A program made the translations under genes and the position numbers. From Didymella arachidicola (Eukaryota; Ascomycota; Dothideomycetes; Pleosporales; Didymellaceae), in assembly GCA_016630955.3 (NCBI GenBank), contig CM049991.1, forward strand, positions 1,612,001 through 1,676,000: a DNA stretch of 64,000 nt, read 5' to 3'. Shown piece by piece: positions 39,873-52,421 of the stretch (position 1 is the first letter of the stretch; each line of letters starts with the position of its first letter). The notes under the pieces are model-generated. The model ran no database searches. It saw nothing but the letters and a program-made list of their open reading frames with translations, and was not told the origin of the DNA.

Positions 39873-41341
39873 TTATTGTTCAAACAACATCCAAAGCGTC
39901 ATTAAATGGCTTTTCTCTGATGCTTTCCACCCTAATTTCGCGAACAGTGTCTTGCTCAACACTAGCATGATCAACTTCCAGCCACTAGGCATGAGGTCAG
40001 TGTACACTCGATCAGGATCGTACTTAGCACGGATCTCCTTTAGTCTCGCCACGCTGTCGCCGCCGTAGCTCTCGAACACTTTCTGTCCCTTGTCCGCATC
40101 GTTGAGGTATAGACACCTGCTCAGACCATCTATTGCCTCTGGCTTTGCCTCGATCTCCCGATTGGCACTCTTCACCCAGTTTTCAATTTCCCGGTCAAAA
40201 TCCCCACTGCTGCCCCAGGTGATGCTCTCATCGACCCGGAACGCCGACTCGAGTGGTATGTTTTGCGGAAGACCCAAAGACTTCTTGGCCATATTGCGGT
40301 TGACCACCTTGAATGCGAGTCCGGTGAAAAACTCTGGTGTCTTATTCGCCAGGCCGGAGGCCTTCAGAGTGTCGAAGTATGTGTCGTGCATGATTCTCAG
40401 TGCCTCGGCAGTCGCTGTAATGGAAACGACGCGGAACTTCTGGCGCAGTCCGTGAGACTGTCCGCCATCTCTGAAGGATGATCGAATTGCGTGCCCGTAC
40501 TGCGCAAGGGAAACAGGTCGAAGGGTGGCCGATCCATTCAAGGCTCTTAGACCTGTGGTATTGCCGTAGATGTATTCTGCGAGCGGACCAGATGTGGGTG
40601 CAGATGTGTTATTGTAGAACAAAGTCGATTCGTAGGACAGTGCAGTATGTTTAGGGCCCCAACGGGCGACCGGAATGGTAGTGGCATCTAGGTCTTCGTC
40701 GTTATGGAGAGCCATATTTAGGACGGTGGCAAGGTATGCATCTCGCGTCTCGTTGGTCGAGCCATAATGTGCGTCCGCAAGAAGAGGGGTTATAGGTGGG
40801 AACGTTTGTAGGTCGAAGCGTGCGATAAGGGCAAAGATGTTGCCGCCTCCACCGAGAGCCCAATTGAGATCGGAGTAGCTATTATTCGCGCTGACAGTAG
40901 CAATGGTGCCATCCGCAAGAACAGCCTAGTACTGGTCAGTCGGTGTGTCAGGATCCCCTTCTAATGCCACACTTACTTTCGTAAATCTTGATTTTTCCTT
41001 GTGGAGATGATAAACCGTGCTTGGCAGAATACCAGCTTATTCCTCCTCCGAGAAGAAGACCTGGAATGCCTACCATTACAAGACGGCCTTCAATCACGGT
41101 CTTGTTCGTGAACTCAAGGTAGCTGAATACATCGCCCCACCGAGAACCCGGACCAAGACTCATTTTCTCTCCATTTTTGGACAACTTCAAGGTGTCCATT
41201 TTTTGTGCTCAAGATCAGCACTCCAGAACTGTTAATATTTGCAGCATCTGATATGGGCATATGTCCCCCACCACGCATAGCAAATTGCGTAGATGCATCG
41301 ACCTTGTTCGGTTGGTATCCCGTACGACGTCGGATCCGCAA
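39873..41341 (-). pseudogene. BBE-type FAD-linked oxidoreductase, frameshifted remnant
   Basis: Homology to berberine-bridge-like FAD enzymes is clear but spread over several frames. QFAMRGGGHMPIS..INSSGVLI (about 41270-41200), the FAD-binding start, shifts at an A-run near 41190 into MDTLKLSKNGEKMSLGPGSR. That frame continues to GLLLGGGISWYSAKHGLSS. Near 40977 a splice donor (GAAAGTAAGT) is one base out of phase with the next exon, which starts AVLADGTIATV (about 40925) and runs open through the substrate domain to 39873. A third shift probably lies before QFAMRGG. No signal peptide or N-terminus could be found. Either the gene is dead, or the A-run shifts are sequence errors. Confidence 0.8.
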
Positions 41342-41674
41342 AACGGACAGGAGTCAATCAGTGGCTATCAACGTGGTCCAAACAGTAGAGGGCCACTTTC
41401 TGTGCGCCTCATAAAAAAATCTGATGCCGTCACCGGAAACTAGTACTCTTAGATAAAGACGCAGAATTTAGAACATCGTGACTGTTCAAATTGGTCTATT
41501 AATGCAAGTACGAGGACCAGACATGGTAGATGGGCCTGTTCGTCGCGAGCGCTACAACGTCTAAGATTTTTATGAGCCCGTGGAGAGAAGTGGTACACAG
41601 AATGACTGCTCGAATGCTCAAGGTAAGAAGACCAGCGCGACGTAGTCGTCGACAATTCGAAGGCTTTGGGAACC

Positions 41675-43419
41675 TTAAAAGCGGAGGCGAGCCACGACCA
41701 GAAAAGCAAGAAAGTAAATTATCTATTATGGGTCAGCACCAGAGACTTCGGGCCTAGGAAGATCCGAACTCACAGCAGAAACAAAGTACGGCAAGCCCAA
41801 GCCTATGCCGCCAAGTCGGATGGCTTTGATCCATAACGATGCCATAAGCGGAGCTCCAACCAGAGAACCGAGGGTCTTCGTCAGCATGACGATGCTAAAA
41901 TCCTGCGTGTCCGAATGTTCCAGCGCTATAAGCCGAGACTTGACAAGCGACATTGTGAAGACTGGCAAAGCTGAGCCAAGTGCGTAGATCATCAACGCTA
42001 TCAAGAGCATCCAGAACCTGAATGCTAGTGCTACACACAGCACGCCAATGACCGAAATGAGAACACTGGCTTCCGCTCCGAGGATGTTCAGTCTGATCTC
42101 GGACCCGTGTACGGCTGAGTTGGCCATTGACTTGCGGATGAGGCGCGGTACGGCGACAGCGAGCAGTGTAAAGTTGATGACGGCTTTTGCCGAGAGCATG
42201 AAACCAGCCTAGTTACGCATCAGCAGATATCATGATGTGCACAAATATGTTCGCCACCCACCTGAGCAAACGTCCACTCGTAACGCTTTGAGATATACTG
42301 CACCAACAGTTTTGTGTCCGAGCTGGCCAGTGCGGTCAGGAAGAAGGAAAACAGAAGGACTTGGAAATTGAATCGTCCTTGGGCCAAGCCCACAAGCTTC
42401 CGAGCGGCATAGAGGGTCTCCTGAATGAAGCCTTGTGGCTCCTCGAAAGCGTTAGCGTAATGTCCCAGACCGTGTTCGCTATTGGCGGCAAGAAGAGGTC
42501 CAGCTTCTTCGACATCTTCATCAGCAAAGCGCGAAGGCGAGGCGATCCTAGGGCTGACGATGGCTGACTTGTGTGTATCTGGAAGCATTGCGACAGTGGG
42601 TATGGCACATGCCAAAAGTCCTATGTTGATCCAGAAAGGCAGCCAGATGCTCCAACTCATCGTAATTGATGCCAGAGTAGGGCCCATGAATGAGACGACG
42701 TAGGACGTCGAGCTGATGTACGAAAAGTACGATGCCCTGCAGACTATGAGACTCGTATCAGGAGCACAAGATTGACTGAAGACGTACCTTTGAACATACT
42801 CACCCGCCAGTGCTGATGTCAATGCAAAGATGGTCGACTGTAGGACGCACTCGCCGCCAAATAAAGCAAGATACGGACTCGCGATGATGGCTTTGGTAGG
42901 TAGGATGTGGGCGAAGTATCCAACCGCGATTGCCCAAGCACTCATGCAAATTCTTGGAACTAGGTTGCACCACAAGACAAAACGCATACCATATTTCTGG
43001 GCGATAAAGCTGAACGGTATGGTCACCACGAAGTCTGACCCATAAAGATCAGTCGTGTCCAAAACTTACTTACTGCACCGATGTCACGTACCGCACACGA
43101 CCAGTGTAGTTTCCATGATACCTTGAAGCCATGCTAATTGACGCTGCACCTCATCGATCTTGCATATCCTCTCAGGGATGGCACCATGTGCTGGGATAGC
43201 AGATGGATCATGCAGCTCATAATGCTCTTCACAGAGCCTCAGCTCCATGATTCGGTTGACAGGTAGCGTATACAGAACAGCAGATAGATGCACCAGAATG
43301 AGCAGCGCAATAAGGGGCCGTATCGAGCGTTTGTCCCTCTTAGGTGTAGTAGTCGCGCTATGACGGACTGCGCCCAGCGCAGCCGGCGAGAGCAGCTCGC
43401 CATCAGGTGCAGTTACCAT
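41675..43419 (-). CDS. MFS transporter (510 aa)
   Basis: Five exons: 43419-43092, 43034-42788, 42736-42262, 42208-41774 and 41722-41675, with introns of 49-57 bp, all in phase. The last exon has only 48 nt and supplies the final helix (IIYFLAFLVVARLRF). The chain has about twelve hydrophobic segments, a cytosolic N-terminus of about 35 residues, a long loop after helix 1 with three cysteines, and a central acidic loop (RFADEDVEEAGPLL). This fits the major facilitator superfamily, drug/solute type. Substrate unknown. Neighbours give no hint: it lies beside the dead BBE-type gene and could be a leftover of a former small cluster, but nothing else supports that. Confidence 0.87.
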
Positions 43420-44092
43420 TTCAATAGGTACATTCGCTGCGGCTTCAACATGAAAGCTTTGTTCGTGCGGTTGTGATGGAAGCTACGCTGCTTGACTTCT
43501 GCGAGTCGTCTGAGATAACGATAAGCTAACGATCACGTGCCGACATCCACCAGCCCCTCTAGCTCACACTGTAACAATGCTTGTTTCATGCCCTCTGAGT
43601 TCATAGTTGCCGGGAGAACCTTACTCTTCTTGCCAACACTCCGAAAAGCAAAACCACACCGTAACTCCATCTTCGATCGCCGCTCCTCTCCGCCACGGTA
43701 CCAGGGTGAACCCAGCCAATACGACAGCGCATTGCGCCACACCGAACCAGCCCTGTAATCGCCTCACCCAATCTCCCCCTTTTCCGATCGCCAAACCACC
43801 TTCTAGAAACGCGTGATCTCAACACTGTATTTACGAACGCAATCTCGTGACTCGCGAACGCGGCTGCCTAATCTTGACCCTCGTGTGCAATTTGCCTCCC
43901 CAGATCTACGCCGGTGGCTGGAGATCCTTGCAAGGGATGAGCAACTGACGTGAACGATCTGGCGCCACATATTGAAGCGGGCAGTCCTCGAGGGACTCGA
44001 CATGTCATTCCAGGGACCGGCAAATGATTCGGACACCGGTTCCTGGATTCCAGAATGAATTGGAAGCTCCGAGAGTCACGACAGGCGCAGTC
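43420..44092. other. intergenic
   Basis: 673 bp with the MFS upstream region and the 3' end of the small membrane protein gene. Only short unrelated frames. Confidence 0.45.
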
Positions 44093-44611
44093 TCACATGA
44101 CGCCCTGACAGTATCCTAGACCCTCGCGGACGACGCAGCGAGCCCATGCTGGCTCTGCGCATCTGTCTCCGCCGTAGCGTGAGAGGCATGTTGATCGCAG
44201 TTGGCCCCTCGAGTGTTGGACTGCTAGTGAGATTCCAAGGGTCAGTGCAGTCGTTGAAAGAATGAGCAGGAGCATGATTGCTATGAGCTGTGCCCTGTAT
44301 TTCCGCCAACGATTGCGATGGTCATGATGTATGTCTGAATCTAAAGATATATAGCTTTTTCGCCATGGTACCGAGTCAAGGATATCGAAGGACTGGATTG
44401 ATGCTGGTGAAGGTGGTGCCGAAGTCGGGTCCTGGTCAGCATAACGCGGGCACAGGGCGTTGTTGGCGAAAGCCTGATCATCGATATAGGGCGACAGTGG
44501 CATGTACCCTATGCTTGTGGGTCTTGAGATGGAAATTGTTGTCTTGCGCAGTTAGTAAGTTGTCGCATGAACTGTAAGACAACGCAATTTCCCGGTACTT
44601 ACGGGAGCCAT
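44093..44611 (-). CDS. small single-pass membrane protein (152 aa)
   Basis: Exon 1 is only nine coding bases (44611-44603, Met-Ala-Pro), followed by a 60-bp intron with donor GTAAGT, branch CTAAC and acceptor CGCAAG. Exon 2 runs 44542-44093. The joined frame is open and starts MAPTTISISRPTSIGYMPL. A hydrophilic N-terminal region of about 85 residues precedes one transmembrane helix (AQLIAIMLLLILSTTALTLG). A short cysteine-containing tail (STCLS, DRCAEPAWARC, GYC) follows. It resembles the many fungal single-pass proteins without known function. If exon 1 were wrong, the internal ATG at 44503 would give 136 aa. Confidence 0.7.
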
Positions 44612-45462
44612 GCTGGAAAACTGGCGCGAGCAGTCTTGTGAAATGCATCACGAATGCGCGCACAAAGGCCGTTCTTAAACAGAAGCAGCATGAAGAAGTA
44701 TGAAACACGCAATGATTAGAGGGCAGCACGCGGTGTCATTAAGTCTGAAGTCTGCTTGCCCACGTTGCTGAAACATGATATCGCGACAGCACCCGAGACT
44801 TAAGCGCGCCATGGATAGGTTGCACGGAACACCGTTGATTGTGTGGGCGACCATATTCTAGTAACTAATGCTCATCATGTCCCTTCCAGCCCCGCTGTCC
44901 AGTACATTCTGAGCCCTAACACCAGGACAGACTGACCTCACGCCAACAGCACCATGTATACTCCCACTATTCCATTGCATGGGATCCAGAAGGACAAAAT
45001 TTTGTGAAGGAGAAAGGGTATCTCTGCTCGCATAAGTAAACAACACTTGCGAGTGAGCTCAATCTCAGGTTCGAGGCATTGTTTCCAATTTCAGCCCGTG
45101 TGTTTCCTCCGCTCGCACTCCCGCCACAGAGCTGTCCGTATTAGAGGATATAGGAGATCCAAGATGCGAACATTCTGCACTGATCGGGCCCGATGAACTA
45201 ACGCAGCCGTGGCTGGTGGTAGACGACCTTTTTTTTTGTAGGTCGGGAGATGTAACAAAGGAAATGCAGGTAATCGACAGAAAACTTCTTTGATATCGCA
45301 GAAAGGGTAAAATAAACGCTTGCAAATGCCAGACAAATTGACGCTATGACGCTCGTACATATAGGGTTTTGGTACAACGGGTATATTCACGGTTGCGATC
45401 GAAACAGTCCATGATTATGCGGGGATGTTCGGGACAATATCTGCTCCCAGCACGGAGAGTCT
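44612..45462. other. intergenic
   Basis: 851 bp that include the cyclin 3' end and the upstream region of the small membrane protein gene. No additional gene seen. Confidence 0.45.
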
Positions 45463-46730
45463 TTACATGTGCTGAGGTTGCAGGTATGCGTTGTGAAAGT
45501 ATTGTTGAGGCGCGCTGGTTGGCAGGTCTGATGTTGGTGTCGATGGGTACATATTGGCCGGTTGCGACTTGACGACATGACCAGCGAAGTGCCCCTCGCC
45601 ATCAGGTGTAATGGGCGGTGTAAGACATCCGTTGTTCATGATGGCGCCATATGCAACCTTGATGGGGGTCGAGGGGTAGTCGTTGACGTTGTGCTTTGTT
45701 TCCTCAATGTTAAGTGTCGGCGGGGGTGTAGGTGGCGAAACGGCGGCTCTCTGCGCGTTGTGGGCTTGTTGCTGCAGGAACTCGTCGACAGTTCCGACGA
45801 CATTGGAGAGATGTGTTGAGGCGTACTTCCTTGAGAGAACGGGCGAGGGCTGGTAAAGGTGGTTGGACAAGCCCATAACGGTCTGGGCATCGTAGGCACC
45901 AGCCCACTCTGTAGGCTTGGCTTGAGAACGTGTGAGCACACACCTTGCGAGGGCCAGAGCGGATCTGGCGAGGACAGAAGGAGGTGTGGATACGAACTCC
46001 TTGTGGAACAGAGCAATCTCAGCGATGTAAAGGGTCATGTGCTCGACTTCGGCATCGTACGGACCTTCGGCGAGGGCGATCTGGAGGAAGGCGTCCACGG
46101 TCGGGTGTCCAACGACCCAGTTCAGGGTTTGCAGAACGTGCCATTCCATCTGGGTGAACATCTCGTCGTCGTAAAGCGAGCAGCACATCGACTTCAATTC
46201 CCGGACGGTCGGGACTCGGTCCTTCTTGTCGCCGTACTTAGCAGCAATAAGGAGAGCGGCGCAGCCAACGAGCTGGTAGTGACGCTTGTAGACGACGCGT
46301 CGGGAGCAGTAGCGGTCGAGAAGATTGACAGCGAGAAAAAGGGTCTCGGGCAGAAGCTGGAAAGCAGCGTGTGCTTCGACGAGGAAGTCAAGGAGGTAGG
46401 GGCGCATGAACCACTGTATCTCTGTCTGGATATCGATCGAGTTGACGTCGGGCAGTGTTTGTGACTTGTATGTGTTAGCAAGACGTTGCATCCCATGTGC
46501 CTCGCAACACCAACCTCCATGTGCATCATGTGCTCCATGATGTCTTCCTGGTACTCGTCCGCAGTTTGTCTTGAGAGCTCCTCTGCGATGGCCCGTTGCT
46601 GCATCCTTGCAATGCTGCGCTGACGTTCCCTCTGCTCAGCTCGAAGGACATAGATGCCATCGTCATGAGATTCTGTGAAGTAAGAGTCGCAATGCCCGTA
46701 GCGAGATTGTGTGTGCTGGTGGTAGGCCAT
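45463..46730 (-). CDS. G1/S-type cyclin (Cln/Puc1-like)
   Basis: Predicted 405-aa regulatory subunit of a cyclin-dependent kinase. Exons are 46730-46515 and 46464-45463, with a 50-bp intron that has a weak donor (GTTGGT) but a good branch point (CTAAC). The cyclin box spans about residues 75-200: SIDIQTEIQWFMRPYLLDF, FLAVNLLDRYCSRR, YQLVGCAALLIAAKYGDK and MEWHVLQTLNW are all conserved. The C-terminal 130 residues are rich in Pro, Ser and Thr with several TP/SP pairs (PSTP, LTPPITP), likely CDK phosphorylation and degradation signals. Fungal G1 cyclins show this layout. The upstream gap is very long (5.7 kb), suggesting extended regulation. Confidence 0.9.
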
Positions 46731-49700
46731 TGTTGGTGATATGGTTGAGGTTTCTGCGGTAAAGGCGTTTTGGTTCGGTGCTAGAGAGCGTATTGGCTTG
46801 GTGTTTTGACCCTATTAGAGAGTGGCAGCTTGATAGGCAAGTTGGTGTCGATGGACTGTATGAAGTTGGATATGTAAAAGAAGGTCTCTGGTCCGTGATT
46901 CCCGGGGGCTTGTGAGGCGGGAATGAGTATAAGAGAAACCTGGCGGCAGTTAGTCCGGATTCACCTTGATTCTCAATCGCGACGGTGCGCGAGGGAGTAC
47001 ATACCTTGAAGAATTAAAGTATTAGGTAAAGAACGAATGAGGAGCGGAGGGAAACAGGACGGCTACGATAGAAGAAGCCGGGAAGCTCGAGCCCCTTGCT
47101 AATTGCATCCAGGAGCTAGAGTGAAATTGGGCGGGTTTGATGTGGGGCGAACACTACTGTGAAAAGGGATGACAGAGCACGAGCTAACGAGTCTGCCGGG
47201 GTATGATGCTAGGTACTGGAATGCGGTTAATCCCAGTCCTGGCAATCACAGAACTATCCAAGGCTTAGTTTTGACCGTTTTGGCTGTCTCGTGCGGACAC
47301 TTACAGTGGATGCAGGTCTTCGTTTTGTCGAAGACGCAAAAGACCGTGATAAGATACAGTCGGTAGTAAAGCCTGAAACTGAAGGAACTGCATCACTGTG
47401 GTCAGCGTGTGTTCAACAGGCACTCAATAGCGATTTCATGTCATTCAGTAGCCCAGTACAATGGAAGTGAACGGATCTGGCAACCGGTGGAAAGGCCGGT
47501 GATCGCGGAATGCGGTGGTGACACGCTCCAGTCAGGTACGGTTGACGGATGACAGATACACATGTGGTTGAGCTGCGGAACTTCAGTGACAGGCCCTGAC
47601 AACCATAGTAATGATGGCGATGTAGGACACAACGACGTTTGCTATGTGCAGCATCATTTTGACGCAGTGCAATGAGAGCGACGATAGTAGCGATACCCAA
47701 AGCCCGATCTATCATACTGAGCGTGCCAGACCTGGGATGGATGTCTAGCGAGCTGTAGACGAGACCGCGCGTGAGGTGCTACAGCTGCAGGGCTGCGGCA
47801 TGCAGTGTCGTGTCTAATGTGATGACATTGCGACGGCGTTTGAGAGTCGTGATTTGGCGAGACACGACTGCTTGAGGTGGACAAGACCAGGTGCAATCCG
47901 ATGGGGAAAACGGCATGTGTCGCCCTTGACTCGACCTGCCATCCCTGACCAGCGACAGTGTGCAACGGCGGCGCTCACAATCCCATTGTCTCGCCCTGGC
48001 CTTATTTTCCGTATATTTCGCCCTGCCTTGACGCTGCCCTCAAATGCTGACACTGTCTCCCAACCTCCTGGTGCTGTTCGTGTTCCTCTTCATGGTCTGT
48101 GCCCTATCGTGCCTTCCAGATCGGGATTCGCGGATCGAAGAAACCTGATGGAAGGTGCTACCCGGACTCGAGGCAATGACCGAGGCAAGCGGAATCCACG
48201 GCAAACAATAATAAGAACTTTGACCTACCTTGTAACCCAGAGCTGACAGATGTACAGTGGGGTGGGGTCACACGAGGCTGGTCGTAGTGATGGCGAGGCT
48301 GACGACGATGGACGAAGACGAGCTCAACTATCTCTGCGGCCAGCGAGAGGACAGGAGGGGTAGGCGGAGGGAACGGGAGGCTGAAGGTCACAGAGTGGTC
48401 TGTTACGCTTCAGGTTGTCCTATTCGGAGAGATAACGGTATGGGTGGGGGAGAGAGCAGGAGATGAGGTTTTGAGGAAAGATTGGGCAGAAGATTTTCAG
48501 CACCACATCGAATCCAAGGGTCTCCGTGCTCGACCGTTAGTGGGGAGAGGAAGGTAAAGAGGAGGTGAAGGGAGGTGAGGAGAGGATGATGCTCTTCAGA
48601 CGGCTGCAGCTCTCACAAAACGACGGGCTCTCAGCGCGCCCAGGAGCCAGAGTGGGCCGGGCTCTACTGGCTTGGAGCAACGGGGCTAACCCCATTGGCA
48701 TCGCGCAAGTTCACAACCATGGAAGTCAAGGAACACCAGCCAACCGTGGCAGATTCCGTCCGGCGTCGTGGATCTATGGCGTTTTGCTCTAGCCGGCTGG
48801 CAGCCAGGAACAAGCTTGATATTGCACGCGTTGCAGCCCGTATCTTCCGCCGCGCACCCTCGCAGTCTCGCGCACTGTCACCCAGCCCGGATGCTGTGCG
48901 TGCAGCCGTAGCCACCGACTGCAGTGCCCGTTGGTGCCTGCGCTGCAACACATGCAATCGCAAAAGCAGGCCGGTCCCGGTGCGGCCGTGACAGCGCTGC
49001 TCGCACGAGATACGTGATGCTTGCTGTGGCCTCACCACGCGTCCAACTGTGGCTCCTAGCTCACGGCGACTACCTTCGTTAGCTGCCAGACGGGCTGAGA
49101 GGAACGCGGTGGTGGGCTCGTTGTCTGTCGCGAACCCCCGCTCGAATCAGACATTGGGAGTTACTCCGGTAAGCAAAGCAGCCAACGCATGCAGCGACGG
49201 GGGTCAGGCTCTGATCGCTGGCCAATGTGTCCGCGCCTTGCTGCTTTCTCGTACAGGAAACATCTTGTTCTGCCGCAACTCTGCTGCGTGGTTCCCCTGC
49301 ACATCCTTACGCCAAGTAGCAGGAGACAGCTTGGAGACGCACATCGTCATGAGGCGATAATAGATATTTCGAATTCGCTTAGACGCTCCTGTGTGTTGCG
49401 GAGGCTTGCGGGCTGTTGCATCCCGCTTGTGGTTGCACACGAGAACTCACATCGCCTCGTCGAGTATCTGCAGGCAGCGTCAACACCAACATTGTCTACT
49501 CGCGATTACCTCACAGGCCCCATAGAAATGCGCAAACTCAGTGCGTGCGATTCAGATCAAAGCATGGAGACCCAGCAAGGCCCCACGTTCATGCTGCTTC
49601 CGCATGGTGGAGTGCTCTAAGAGAGACTATCGCGCAGCTCTCGGTACCGAGCTTTGTAGACAGTCACACAGACCTCCTTGCTGATGAAGCCTCAGGCGCA

Positions 49701-52421
49701 GCCGTTGAGATCATCGTTCCGTGATGCCTGCACATTATGACTGGCTTGAGACAGACGATCAATTTCAAGAAGTGGCTGCTCGCGTGTTATCTTTATATTA
49801 CGGATCCGCGTAGAGTGCCCTCCTACTGCAGCAAACGTTAGTTCTTCATCTCGTGAGATTGCACCTCAGGTTCGCGGGTGCAAGCATCGTACCATGTTGC
49901 CGGACTTGAGGCTTTCAGAAATCACCCGTGGTTGACCTTCCCTTGCAGAGCGAGCCACTCCTTTTGCGGGGTTGGGCGCATGCATAGAGGTGGTGATCCG
50001 GTGCTATCTAACGAGCTTTGTTCGGCCGTGCTGTGACAGCTTCTGAGCTTTGACTTTGCTGAAGCAACTCAAGTTGCCTGCCGCTGACCGCAGTGGGGGC
50101 AGATTCGTATAGATCGTCACTCCAATGCATGTCAGGTTGAGCAAGGCAGCACCACTTGCGGGCACAGCGCCGAGACAGAGCAGGGCGCCCTTCAGCTGAG
50201 TGCGAATATAGAGCGCGCCATGCAATTGCACCAACAAAGAAGCAGTTGGCGTTTCTGCAGTTGTCTGACATATGATGTGATGAGTCGAATCCGGTAAGGC
50301 ATTGCGGCGGCTAGGCAGGCTCATCATTTCCAAACGATGCCCCTAGCGTGGTCTTTACGCGTTATCCAGTGTGAATGGCCTTCGGCGCCGTCCCAAAAGC
50401 ACCGTTTGAACGCAACCATCGGCAACGCCTGCTCTTGGTCTGACCATTGCATACGGCTAAAACAAGCTGCCGGCTTCCGCGCACCGTGTCTCATTGCGAG
50501 CCAGTACTGCAGCTAACTTGTCATGTCCTTGGTCTGATCACGACCGCGAACACAGCGCGTCTTAAGTACCTGAGCCGCAATGCACGCGACCATACGCGTT
50601 ATGAAACTTTTGCCTCCAGCCTATTCTCGATCCGCTGCGTTCCATGCCTTGTCTCGAGCCCGACTACGCACCGAGTCTATCGACAGTTGATCCATGGAGC
50701 CTGTGGGCCTCATGCTGTAGCTACCATACAATTTGCATTGCTAGCAAATTTGCTCAAGACTTTCTATCTCGATCTTTCGCGATGCGGGTCTTAAGAGCAG
50801 GTCTCCACTTGCAAAACCCAGCAACCAGATGCACTGCGCCGACAGATGCTGTAGCACCGGCGATGGCTGAATTGCGGATGGGTGCCCGGCCGGTCGTCGC
50901 TTACTTGGTTGTCTAGGCACCGGATGAGCTGTGACAGTGCAGCTTGCACGACTGTTGCAGTGCAAACTTCACCCATAGACAGAAGTGGCTGCTGGGGCGG
51001 AGTGCAGGTTTCAATGTTCTGCGACACATGCCTTCTCCCAAATAGAGCGCCCAACAATAATTTCTGTCTATTCTCCCTGACCTCCGCGAGCACAGCAATT
51101 ATTCAGAGGATCAAAGTACTGACGCAATTACGCTTCACCACGGAACTTAACCCCGCTCGGGCAGGTCAAAGCGCTTTTATTGAAGGTTCAACCAATGCTT
51201 CCTACGGGAATCCTCCTTCCAGGTCCCGCAATACACGCGTTGGAGGCGTAACGCTGGAACCCTTAGGGTCGCGTTCACGCGTACCGCGTAAAGTAGTCAC
51301 ATAGTCTGCGTGGCGTCACGGCCAGCGTCTGAAACCGTACATAGGGCGCCCGAGGCGCACTGATGGTGATTCATGTTGATCTCATGCAGCTGCAATTCAA
51401 GGGGCACCAACTCGGTTGCAGCCAAGCTCCGCCATTGAACTCAGCATTCCTCCAGCAACGCAGTGCGATGACGTGAACTGCGACAGGCTAGCTGAGTGCG
51501 AAATCAGACACGGTTTGTGGAAACTCAACCGGCTGCTTATCACCATAGCTCCCGTAACGAGTCTCACAACGGCGTGATTATGCAGCCGCACAAGCCGAGC
51601 AAGACGGCTGAAGCTAGGGGTACCCAACGAGCTCTGATCGTTTAGAACACAAGTAATGTTTGCGCAATGTCTGAAGCGGGCAGCATGTGCAAAGCCCTTC
51701 TCCTCACGGTCTGGACGCCGTGGCTGATTGCGGAGAGCGCAGTGTGAAGCCTGAGACGCCCGACAATTGACACGCAGTACCGCGGTTCGTGCAACAGGGC
51801 ATTCAGAGATTTCAGGATACCCCGCCAGTTGTGCCAATCTGAAGATCGCGATACACAATCGCCGAAAAACTGCCACAAGTCATTTTGGCACTGACTAGCC
51901 GTCATGCTGAATGATCAGCGAGCAACAGCTTCCAGCCTGTTCCTCCGCATTTGCCTCTCAATTGTCTTCTTTAGATCATTCATCTTCAAGTATAACGACT
52001 GCGGAATCTCAGCATCGAGCGGGGCGAAGTTCGGTGGTGCACAATGGGTGCTGAGAGACAGGAGGTTGGAAGTGAGCACCGGCGTTGACAAGCTTCATGA
52101 GGCTAGCCACCCGGCGCACGTAATAGCAGAAACCCTGCAGAGCAATAAATGACCATCTGATGGAAGCAGATGAACAGTCGTTGTCTTTGGGGTCTGATGG
52201 ATTGAGATGCATCTCGAGGTGCGGGATGGAGTGACGTTCAAGTTCAAAGCTCGGATCGCGAAATAGTTAATCCAGCCATGAGCCCCATAATAATTTTTGG
52301 GCTCTTGGCATGAAAGGCATCTTTTCGACCATGAACGCTCTGGCTCGGTAGCGCACGCTTTCGATTCGCGCGTGGAGCTCCTCAAATACACCTCCAGATC
52401 CCAGCCTCTAATCAGAGTATC
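46731..52421. other. 5.7-kb gap without a recognisable gene
   Basis: Many short frames occur on both strands but none is longer than about 160 codons with any domain, signal peptide or splice logic. A polypurine (G/A-rich) stretch lies at about 48340-48600, pyrimidine-rich on the cyclin-coding strand. Five ACGCGT hexamers lie between 49037 and 51282. The region may hold the long 5' leader and promoter of the minus-strand cyclin, the promoter of UTP4, or old decayed sequence. I see no tRNA or transposon structure. Confidence 0.5.

Noticed and set aside
41726..41773. Direct read-through end of the MFS transporter (VSSDLPRPEVSGADP)
   Set aside because: A 51-bp intron (GTGAGT..ATAG) gives a hydrophobic final helix and a stop at 41675, which fits the family much better.
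38821..43419. Small secondary-metabolite cluster (BBE-type oxidoreductase, MFS transporter, secreted protein)
   Set aside because: No polyketide, peptide or terpene synthase and no transcription factor nearby, and the oxidoreductase is broken.
46731..52421. Several 70-160-codon frames in the long gap
   Set aside because: Frames occur equally on both strands, have no shared family features and no joining splice sites.
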